Of a stretch of DNA of 11,967 bases, positions 4,391 through 11,127 are shown in pieces (position 1 is the stretch's first letter; every line of letters begins with the position of its first letter). Made by a program: the position numbers and the translations under genes. The DNA lies in assembly GCA_024280615.1 (NCBI GenBank), contig JAJRPU010000163.1, forward strand, positions 1 through 11,967, written 5' to 3'. This stretch comes from Bacteroidota bacterium (GTDB taxonomy: Bacteria; Bacteroidota; Bacteroidia; JAADEI01). The notes under the pieces are model-generated. The model did no database searches. It had not been told where the DNA came from and saw only the letters and a program-made list of their open reading frames with translations.

Positions 4391-6819
4391 AAACAAGAGA
4401 TAGGGTATTAAGCAGATTATTAACATGTGTAAGTTTGGTATTTTTACAATTCATCTCAAATGCCCAATGTGTTATTAAGGTAGTGTTCGGACAACATAAT
4501 ATCCCTTTATCTGAAGTGGCAGTGTATGTATATGGTGTTGATACAGGAAAGGTTATTTATGCCACTATTACAGATTCGTCTGGTATGTTTGTCATTCCCG
4601 AGGAGATATGCGATTCTTACGATTCTTTATTTATCACTTTTAACACAATGCGTTATAAGCATAAAAAAGTCAAGTTTCAATGCTGTCAGGACGAAATAAA
4701 TGTTGATCCTTCTACTGTGGGGTTTGCAATGATAGACCCACCTGTTCAAATTGTTTTATTACCGACTCCATATATTGAAGAATTTAGAAACCAAGCCATG
4801 CGAACGGGTTATCCTTCCGCAGTAGAAGTTCCTATGAGAATTCAGTCCTTTGAACCTTTGGCTTTGCTATCAAGGAATTCAGGCTGGGATGTTAACATCA
4901 TTTTAGAGGGCATGCAATCTAAACAATTGCGTGCTAAACTGGAAGGTTCATCTCTTTATAGCCTCTGTCCTATGGAAATGGGAGGCTGCCTCGCTGGATT
5001 ACAATCTTTCCTAACAGAAAATCTTGAAGTTAAGTATGTTTCGCCTTCTTCGGGAAGTGCATTACTTAATTTTAATCTCAACTCCATTGAATTCAATAAG
5101 ATACCCTATCTATCCCTTGATATATTCGGGCAGGCTTCTACATTAGGTAATGGCTATGAATATGGTATTAAAGCAAAATACTCATCGCCAAAATGGTTCT
5201 CGTCTTCAGGAATTGTGCGTTCTTTCGCCAATTCTTATTATGCGGGTAAAAGAACCTTGGTTCTTAATTCTGACTATCGCAATACAGGAGCAATGTTCCA
5301 GATTGCACGAAAAATAAAGTCAATATCGCCTAAATTAACGTACTTCTTATCACGGACTACGGACGCTGGCTATCCGACTATGCCAGACGTTAGAATACTC
5401 AGGGAAGAACGCCATGTCTTGTCAGTGTCAGACAAAGTTTATTTGAACGGTTTGAGATTAAGATACTTATTTGCATATCAGACAGGAATTCATTTGATGG
5501 AAATGAAAAATCAATTAGGAAGTAAAATTTTATCAGGAGGGTTATCAGACATTTATGATGTCTCTATCTCTATCGGCAAAAAACATCAGTTTTATTCACA
5601 AGCAACTGTGTGGCAAATGGACGCTTTCTTGCAGGAAGATGATGTCACAAGACCCCAAGTTCAAAATGCTCTTGTTGTTGATTGGACCAACTACTTCTTA
5701 TGGAGATATAATAGAGGAAAGTTAAACATAGGAATGGCTTATTTATCATGGAAAGCAGAAAGCACGCCATTGAATAGATACTTTATCCCTGTCATGACCC
5801 TTGATTATAAAAAGTATTTTAAAAGAAAAATTTTTTTCAAGATAGAAGTAGAACATTCGTATAGAACACCTACACCAGTAGAACTATACAGAGAACATGT
5901 TGTCTTGCCAGGCAGAAAATATCTCCTGTCCATAGCTGATTCCTTGCTTCCTGAAAAATACTGGGCTATAAGAATAACCACTACATGGGATAGGAATATG
6001 CATAAATTTGGAAATATAGAAGTTTCATTGCAAGGTTTCATAAGAGTTATCAAAGATTATATCTTCCTGCTGGAACAACCTAATTTACCTTCACCTCTTC
6101 CTAACATTGCACCAACTGTTGTTGTATACCAGAATGTCGGCGATTTGCTTCTGGCTGGTGCAGGCATCAAGTTTGTTTATAGACACAATAGGTTTAGAAG
6201 CGATTTATTAGCGGGTTGGACATGGGGTGAATTCTTAGATGATGGTTCGCCCGCACCATATCTATTTCCCCTTTCTGTGAGGGGAATTGCCCAATATGGC
6301 TTAACACAATGGCTTGAGACTCGTGTTTCAATAGAAGGCATGCCTTCCCAAACACGCATAAACCCTGACTTCGGACAGGTTCCCTCGCCCGCTTATGTAA
6401 AAATTGATTTTTCTCTCAATGGCAAAGTAAATAACTGGCTTGAGTTCACTGCTTATGTGAATAACATTTTGGATCAGTATTATTTTCTGCCGACCAGTTA
6501 TGGGGCTGTTCCAGAACCAGGAAGGTATGCCGGTGTTTCAGTCAAGATAAATATTGACAAGCATTTCATTTCCAAAGACAAAATAATTGTTGCAGAGTAT
6601 AGTGTTCCGATGCGATGCCCCACATGTGTTAAGTCAGTAAAGCGAATTTTGCGTAGCCACACAGGTGTTATCAGAGTAGAAGCAGATTATAACACGGATA
6701 TTGTCAAGGTCTGGTTTAACTATACACTAACTGATGAACAAAAAATTGAGACAAGAATATGGTCTGAGTATAGTAAAGATGTCAAACTGATAAAAATCTA
6801 TGTTCCCAAGGAGAAATGA
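4387..6819 (+). CDS. TonB-dependent receptor-like outer-membrane protein with C-terminal HMA domain (OprC-like metal site)
   Basis: This is an 810-residue predicted outer-membrane metal importer. In order it has a signal peptide (1 to about 27), a carboxypeptidase-regulatory-like Ig domain (about 28-105, with TDSSGMFVIP), a plug (about 120-215) and a beta-barrel to about 725, ending in the receptor-typical 'YVNNILDQYYF...EPGR'. The plug has CPMEM at 194-198 (CxxxM) and the barrel has HLM at 369-371 (HxM); this spacing matches the CxxxM-HxM Cu(I) site of Pseudomonas OprC. No clear TonB box is seen. After the barrel, residues about 733-806 form an HMA-like domain with CPTC at 744-747, which should lie in the periplasm and hand metal to MerTP. 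The start ATG overlaps the merTP stop. A 167-bp tract is shared with the next gene. The receptor call is firm; TonB dependence and metal identity are inferred. Confidence 0.85.
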   Translation: MKTRDRVLSRLLTCVSLVFLQFISNAQCVIKVVFGQHNIPLSEVAVYVYGVDTGKVIYATITDSSGMFVIPEEICDSYDSLFITFNTMRYKHKKVKFQCCQDEINVDPSTVGFAMIDPPVQIVLLPTPYIEEFRNQAMRTGYPSAVEVPMRIQSFEPLALLSRNSGWDVNIILEGMQSKQLRAKLEGSSLYSLCPMEMGGCLAGLQSFLTENLEVKYVSPSSGSALLNFNLNSIEFNKIPYLSLDIFGQASTLGNGYEYGIKAKYSSPKWFSSSGIVRSFANSYYAGKRTLVLNSDYRNTGAMFQIARKIKSISPKLTYFLSRTTDAGYPTMPDVRILREERHVLSVSDKVYLNGLRLRYLFAYQTGIHLMEMKNQLGSKILSGGLSDIYDVSISIGKKHQFYSQATVWQMDAFLQEDDVTRPQVQNALVVDWTNYFLWRYNRGKLNIGMAYLSWKAESTPLNRYFIPVMTLDYKKYFKRKIFFKIEVEHSYRTPTPVELYREHVVLPGRKYLLSIADSLLPEKYWAIRITTTWDRNMHKFGNIEVSLQGFIRVIKDYIFLLEQPNLPSPLPNIAPTVVVYQNVGDLLLAGAGIKFVYRHNRFRSDLLAGWTWGEFLDDGSPAPYLFPLSVRGIAQYGLTQWLETRVSIEGMPSQTRINPDFGQVPSPAYVKIDFSLNGKVNNWLEFTAYVNNILDQYYFLPTSYGAVPEPGRYAGVSVKINIDKHFISKDKIIVAEYSVPMRCPTCVKSVKRILRSHTGVIRVEADYNTDIVKVWFNYTLTDEQKIETRIWSEYSKDVKLIKIYVPKEK
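6334..6500 (+). repeat. High-identity tract shared with 8911-9077 (copy 1)
   Basis: This direct repeat lies inside the first receptor gene, with 5 mismatches in 167 bases against 8911-9077 and the first 57 bases identical. It codes for the conserved last barrel strands (from EGMPSQTRINP to LPTS). Identity drops sharply on both sides: 6 mismatches occur in the next 26 bases. The left edge is a 14-base palindrome, GAAGGCATGCCTTC. A recent gene-conversion event is the likely cause. Confidence 0.9.
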
Positions 6820-6821
6820 TG

Positions 6822-6853
6822 TTTGTTCATGTGAAAGTTTACTGATAATTTTG
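6822..6853 (+). promoter_or_regulatory. Bacteroidota-type promoter TTTG-N20-TAATTTTG
   Basis: TTTG at 6822-6825 and TAATTTTG at 6846-6853 are separated by exactly 20 bases, a perfect fit to the Bacteroidota housekeeping consensus (TTTG, 19-21 bases, TAnnTTTG). It fills the short gap before the second receptor gene. Transcription would begin around 6857-6860, leaving almost no leader before the ATG at 6862 or 6865. This argues against the in-frame TTG at 6856 as the start and suggests leaderless or near-leaderless expression. Confidence 0.6.
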
Positions 6854-6861
6854 CTTTGCTC

Positions 6862-9399
6862 ATGATGACTTTGACAAGGTTGCTATTGCTGATTAGCCTG
6901 ACGGTGTCTTTTGTTTCAGTTGCAAGTGGACAGTGCGTGATAAGAGCCATCGGGGTTTCTTATGGTTGGATTGGCTCGTCTGACACTGAGAGAATTGTGC
7001 TTTCTAATGAAGTGATTTTTATCTATGAGAGCCGAAAAGGGAAGGTATTGCATATTACATTAACCGATTCTGCTGGAAATTTTACTATTCCTGAAGACCT
7101 ATGTGAGAAATACGGTTCATTGTTTGTCTCATTTGGTTCGTTTATGTATTATGAATTTAATAGAATTAAGGTTGAGTGTTGTAAAGATACAGTGACTATC
7201 TGTCATTATTGTGTGTTGCCCTTTGATTATGATCGTTACCGATACGGAGATTGGACAATGGGAATTATATTGGAAGATGGATATAGTCTGTTAGGTAGTC
7301 CTAAGTTGTTGTCCACCGGCTATCCATCTTCTGTTGAATTGCCTTTCGCTGTTAGTTCAGTCAATCCGCTGGTGGCTGTTTCCAGAAAATCAGACTGGGA
7401 TGTTACGCCTAATTATGGTGGGTTAGATGCTAAGCGAATCTCAAGTTCTCTCGCAGGAATCCCTTATTACAGTGCTTGCCCTATGGAAATGGGTGGTGAT
7501 TTAGTAGGTGTTAATGCTTTTTTGCTAAAGTATTCTACTGTTGATAATGGGAGTTGGTCTAATTTTATCTCACGCCGTTTTGACAGAAATCCGACATTCA
7601 ATGTTTCTTTATTTAGCAATTTAACAAGTCTTGGTAGCGGTTTTGAGACTGGGGTGAAAAGTGAGTATTCCTCTACTAAGTGGCATGCTTATTCCGGAAT
7701 AGCCCATTCTCAAATTGGTTCATACTATGCAGGAGAAAAAACACTTGTTACAAACTCTGGATATGTAAACACTAACGCAATATTCTCTGTTTCATATAAG
7801 AAGGGAGAATTGCCGCCAGATTTGTTTTACTTCTTTACAAAAACAGAAGACGCAGGCTATCCCACAATGCCACACGTTAAAGTTCTCAAGGAAGAGCGGC
7901 ACTTTTTTTCATTAGGCGACTACTTTAATATCTCAAAGGATAGGATTGGTGCCTCTTATTTCCTCTCGTATCAGCCGACAATTCATGTTATGAGCATAAG
8001 TAACCTAAGTGATGGGAATTTGCTCTCTACAACCTTGTCAAGAGTTTATAACGCTTCGGGTTCAGTTGGGTTTCCTACTTTAAACTTCGGCAACCACAGC
8101 AGCACGATTTCCTTCATTTCATACATAACTAAAAGAACCATGAATTCTTATCTCACTGATGCGGAATCCAATGCTTTTAAGTATCCTGAGATAAACGATG
8201 CTATGACCCTTGAATGGGGCAACGGGTTGGAATTTTGGGTATCTTGGGACATGAAAAATCATAAAAGCTTGTTCATGTCATTTAACCTTGGAAGTGTTTA
8301 TTTATCATGGTTGTCTGGCAACAAGCCTGCACGCCGATTTGTCCTGCCAGTGTTCTCAACTCAGATGTCTTTACCTATAGCGCCTTTTTGGGATATGAAG
8401 TTTGCTTTGTCTTATTCCTTCAGGATGCCCACGCCAATGGAATTATTTAGGCAACACATAGTGCTTCCAAATGGAATGTATTTAATTTCCTTTTCTGATT
8501 CCTTGCTTCCTGAGAAGGTCTGGACGGTGAAACTTAATTTTTCTGAAGAAATTTGGCGTGGTGGGTATAGGGGGCTAAGGGAAAGCAAAAAGGTAAAAGT
8601 TGATTTGCAAGCATTTGCAAGACTAATTAAAGATTACATACATGTCAAAGAAGTTTCCTATGCTACGGTCTCTCTACCGCCTGACGCCTTTAAAGTGGGG
8701 GCATACCAAAATGTTGGCGATTTACTTCTTGCTGGAGTCGGAATCAAATTTGAGTATAGCCACAAAGATTTTAAGGGAACCGCTATGTTGGGATGGACTT
8801 GGGGAGAATTCTTAGATACCAAAAAGCCCGCGCCTTACACGTTTCCATTTTATGGAAAGGGTTCAGCCGAATATAGATTTTTAAAGTGGATAAGTGCACG
8901 TCTCTTTGTTGAAGGCATGCCTTCCCAAACACGCATAAACCCTGACTTCGGACAGGTTCCCTCGCCCTCTTATGTAAAAATTGATTTTTCTCTCAATGGC
9001 AAAGTAAACAGCTGGCTTGAATTCACTGCTTATGTGAATAACATTTTGGATCAGTATTATTTTCTACCGACCAGTTACGGTGCCGTCCCAGAACCCGGTA
9101 GGTTCTTCGGCTTGATGCTAAAGGTCAATTTTCAGAAGAGGTTTCCCGGATATGGGAACTCAATGGTAGCCGAATACACGGTGCCTGCGGGAAATGAGAA
9201 AAGTGTTAAGAAAATAAGGAAGACTTTGATTCGGGAAAGCAACGGCATAATCAAAGTTTCAAGCATTCCGGACAGTAATAAAGTGAGAATTTGGCTGGAC
9301 TATGAGTCTGAAACGCCCTATTCGGTGCTGGACAAATTAAAAGAAGTCGTTGGCAAACCCGCCAGATTGGTTAATGTGTATCTCTATAAGGAAAAATAA
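6862..9399 (+). CDS. Second TonB-dependent receptor-like outer-membrane protein, paralog with cysteine-less HMA-like tail
   Basis: This 845-residue paralog of the preceding receptor has the same order: signal peptide (1 to about 24), regulatory-like Ig domain, plug, barrel to about 760 and a tail domain at about 768-841. The OprC-like motifs are kept: CPMEM at 206-210 (CxxxM) and HVM at 375-377 (HxM). The tail aligns with the first copy's HMA domain (VAEYTVP, then SVKKI), but the CxxC loop is replaced by AGNEK, so it should not bind metal there. It has its own CHYC at 114-117, absent from the first copy, just after the Ig domain. C25, C81, C106 and C107 match C28, C75, C99 and C100 of the first copy. 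ATG at 6862 is chosen over TTG 6856 because of the promoter position; ATG 6865 is equally possible. It probably imports the same or a related soft metal. Confidence 0.82.
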   Translation: MMTLTRLLLLISLTVSFVSVASGQCVIRAIGVSYGWIGSSDTERIVLSNEVIFIYESRKGKVLHITLTDSAGNFTIPEDLCEKYGSLFVSFGSFMYYEFNRIKVECCKDTVTICHYCVLPFDYDRYRYGDWTMGIILEDGYSLLGSPKLLSTGYPSSVELPFAVSSVNPLVAVSRKSDWDVTPNYGGLDAKRISSSLAGIPYYSACPMEMGGDLVGVNAFLLKYSTVDNGSWSNFISRRFDRNPTFNVSLFSNLTSLGSGFETGVKSEYSSTKWHAYSGIAHSQIGSYYAGEKTLVTNSGYVNTNAIFSVSYKKGELPPDLFYFFTKTEDAGYPTMPHVKVLKEERHFFSLGDYFNISKDRIGASYFLSYQPTIHVMSISNLSDGNLLSTTLSRVYNASGSVGFPTLNFGNHSSTISFISYITKRTMNSYLTDAESNAFKYPEINDAMTLEWGNGLEFWVSWDMKNHKSLFMSFNLGSVYLSWLSGNKPARRFVLPVFSTQMSLPIAPFWDMKFALSYSFRMPTPMELFRQHIVLPNGMYLISFSDSLLPEKVWTVKLNFSEEIWRGGYRGLRESKKVKVDLQAFARLIKDYIHVKEVSYATVSLPPDAFKVGAYQNVGDLLLAGVGIKFEYSHKDFKGTAMLGWTWGEFLDTKKPAPYTFPFYGKGSAEYRFLKWISARLFVEGMPSQTRINPDFGQVPSPSYVKIDFSLNGKVNSWLEFTAYVNNILDQYYFLPTSYGAVPEPGRFFGLMLKVNFQKRFPGYGNSMVAEYTVPAGNEKSVKKIRKTLIRESNGIIKVSSIPDSNKVRIWLDYESETPYSVLDKLKEVVGKPARLVNVYLYKEK
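8911..9077 (+). repeat. High-identity tract shared with 6334-6500 (copy 2)
   Basis: This is the second copy of the 167-base direct repeat, inside the second receptor gene at the same coding position. The five differences from copy 1 lie in the codons for Ala/Ser, Asn (silent), Asn/Ser, Glu (silent) and Leu (silent). The surrounding coding sequence is much more diverged. Confidence 0.9.
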
Positions 9400-9434
9400 G
9401 ACTTTGGTCATTAACCCATAACCTTTCGTTGCTT

Positions 9435-9442
9435 TAAGTTTG
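9435..9442 (+). promoter_or_regulatory. Candidate -7 box (TAAGTTTG) for mdh
   Basis: TAAGTTTG fits the Bacteroidota TAnnTTTG box and lies 18 bases before the mdh ATG. The only upstream TTTG (9403-9406) is 28 bases away, longer than the usual 19-21, so the promoter is less convincing than the one at 6822. It lies in the 61-base gap after the receptor gene, where no terminator hairpin is visible. Confidence 0.4.
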
Positions 9443-9460
9443 CAAAAAATAGAATGCACG

Positions 9461-10396
9461 ATGAAGGTAACAGTTATAGGAGCAGGGAATGTGGGAGCCA
9501 CGACGGCAAACGTCCTTGCAACAAAGGATTTCCTCAAAGAAGTTGTTTTGGTGGACATTAAGAAGGGAGTTGCGGAAGGAAAGGCACTGGACATTTGGGA
9601 AAGCGGTCCAATCCTTGGTTTTTCCACTAAGGTGTATGGAGTCACTGATGATTATGAAGCCACTGCCGGGTCCGACGTGGTGGTTATTACTTCAGGAGTT
9701 CCTCGCAGACCGGGAATGAGCCGTGATGACCTCATTGAAACAAATGCTAAAATTGTTAAGGAAGTTGCCCAGAAGGCAATTAAGTATTCGCCCGACGCAA
9801 TCCTTGTTGTGGTCTCTAACCCTCTTGATGTGATGACCTATGTTGCTTGGAAAGCCACTGGATTGCCCACAAACAGGGTTATGGGGATGGCTGGAGCCCT
9901 TGATACCGCCCGATACAGAACATTCATTGCCGATGCGGCAGGGGTTTCGCCCAAAGATGTTCAAGCGATGCTGATGGGGGGACACGGAGATTCAATGGTC
10001 CCTCTGCCCAGATATACAACCATCAACGGAATCCCGGTAACAGAGTTCATAGACAACGAAACTCTGGAGAAGATTGTTGAAAGAACTCGGTTTGGCGGCG
10101 GGGAAATAGTCAATCTCTTAGGAGTTTCTGCGTGGTATGCACCGGGAGCAAGTGCCGCCCTCATGGTTGAAACAATCCTGAAAGACGAAAAGAGAATCAT
10201 CCCAACCAGTGCATATCTCAATGGGGAATATGGGTTCTCTGGATTCTTCATGGGTGTTCCTGTTCTGTTAGGCAGGAATGGAGTGGAGAAAATCATTGAA
10301 CTTGACCTGACGCCCCAAGAAATGGAACTTGTTAAGAAATCTGCTGAGCACGTTAAGTCTCTCGTTGACGTGGTCCATAAAATGGGAGTAGTATAA
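9461..10396 (+). CDS. mdh: Malate dehydrogenase, NAD-dependent, LDH-like type
   Basis: This enzyme interconverts malate and oxaloacetate in the TCA cycle, in the cytosol. The 311 residues are full length. The Rossmann fold begins at once (VTVIGAGNVGA, 3-13), with D32 at the end of strand 2 favouring NAD. The active site is complete: R82 (the position that is Gln in lactate dehydrogenases, marking malate specificity), R88 in PGMSRDDL, N120 in SNPLDV, D148 and R151 in LDTAR, and H175 in GGHGDSMVPL. The sequence belongs to the LDH-like MDH group found in Bacteroidota, Chlorobi and many Firmicutes. ATG 9461 is the start because it opens the fold directly; a TTG seven codons upstream would add a tail that the family lacks. 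The stop TAA overlaps the presumed coaX start. Confidence 0.96.
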   Translation: MKVTVIGAGNVGATTANVLATKDFLKEVVLVDIKKGVAEGKALDIWESGPILGFSTKVYGVTDDYEATAGSDVVVITSGVPRRPGMSRDDLIETNAKIVKEVAQKAIKYSPDAILVVVSNPLDVMTYVAWKATGLPTNRVMGMAGALDTARYRTFIADAAGVSPKDVQAMLMGGHGDSMVPLPRYTTINGIPVTEFIDNETLEKIVERTRFGGGEIVNLLGVSAWYAPGASAALMVETILKDEKRIIPTSAYLNGEYGFSGFFMGVPVLLGRNGVEKIIELDLTPQEMELVKKSAEHVKSLVDVVHKMGVV

Positions 10397-11127
10397 GAAA
10401 AGGCGACCTTATTATTGATATTGGCAACACAACAGCTAAAATAGGTTTGCTGGATAAAGATGGCAGGATAGTATTTGCAGAACGATTCTACAAAGCAGAC
10501 ATAGAAAAATTCAAGCATTTTGTTGCTTCCTATGATGTCAAGGCTTGGATGAGCGTCGGCACAGTCCCAGAAGGAATTGAATTACCTGCTGAGAAACAAG
10601 TAACAACAACAGGCTTGATCAAAGCAGGAATTGAAATAGACTATGAGAACAGAGAGTTCATAGGTGTTGATAGGGTAGTGTGTGCCTACGCAGGGTTCCT
10701 CATATTCAAAAAGCCGGTGCTTGCTCTAACCATTGGAACAACAATCACTGCTACATACATAACCGCAGATGGCGTCATTAAAGGTGGAAGTATCAGTCCG
10801 GGACTAACTGCCAGATTTAATGTTCTGGCAAAAGGAACCGCCCAATTACCCAAACTGGGTGCAAACCTCTCTGTTTGGAACAGGTCTTGGCTGGGACGTT
10901 CAACTAATGAATCCATACGCAATGGCGTCATTAACGGAACTATAGCAGAAGTGGAAGCAATGCTTGGGTGGTGGAAAAACTACAACCCTGAAATTGTTGT
11001 GTTCGCAGGCGGTGGAGACTACCAAATCTTCCAATTCATACATTCTGAACTACCTTTACACGTTGAACCATTTATAGAACTATATGCGTTGGCAACACTT
11101 ATTAATTACGGGATTGTTGATGTGTAG
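10393..11127 (+). CDS. coaX: Type III pantothenate kinase, with apparent ATA start
   Basis: CoaX phosphorylates pantothenate with ATP, the first step of coenzyme A synthesis. From ATA at 10393 the product has 244 residues. It shows DIGNTTAK at 9-16 (phosphate-1 motif), IDYENREFIGVDR at 82-94 with GVDR (the Asp thought to be the base), GGSISPGL at 131-138, TAQLP at 149-153 and AGGGD at 205-209. The usual DxGTAxTxD segment reads TIGTTITAT (113-121), so both acidic positions are Thr. The family-conserved DIGN lies upstream of the first TTG (10447), so the true start must be earlier, yet no ATG/GTG/TTG exists between it and the upstream in-frame stop. ATA at 10393 overlaps the mdh TAA as ATAA, where ATGA would be normal. 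The identity is firm; activity and the exact start are less sure. Confidence 0.85.
   Translation: MRKGDLIIDIGNTTAKIGLLDKDGRIVFAERFYKADIEKFKHFVASYDVKAWMSVGTVPEGIELPAEKQVTTTGLIKAGIEIDYENREFIGVDRVVCAYAGFLIFKKPVLALTIGTTITATYITADGVIKGGSISPGLTARFNVLAKGTAQLPKLGANLSVWNRSWLGRSTNESIRNGVINGTIAEVEAMLGWWKNYNPEIVVFAGGGDYQIFQFIHSELPLHVEPFIELYALATLINYGIVDV

Noticed and set aside
4387..4470. Lipoprotein start for the receptors, since Cys follows the signal peptide
   Set aside because: The residues before Cys (NAQC and SGQC) do not make a proper lipobox, so ordinary signal peptidase I cleavage is more likely.
6816..6845. Nine-codon ATG frame overlapping the first receptor's stop, preceded by AAGGAG
   Set aside because: Very short and it spans the promoter; no conserved product can be argued. 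It might aid coupling but is not supported as a gene.
2876..9399. Mobile element carrying the metal cassette
   Set aside because: No transposase, integrase, terminal repeats, duplicated target or tRNA gene is visible at either edge; transfer remains possible but unsupported.
9440..9460. TTG start for malate dehydrogenase seven codons upstream
   Set aside because: It would add a tail before a Rossmann strand that begins at the ATG, and it overlaps the putative -7 box.
10447..10449. TTG as the coaX start
   Set aside because: It would remove the DIGNTTAK phosphate-binding motif that is clearly encoded just upstream in the same frame.
9961..10518. 185-codon minus-strand frame across the end of mdh and start of coaX
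   Set aside because: Shadow of two well-supported genes; no motif in the translation.
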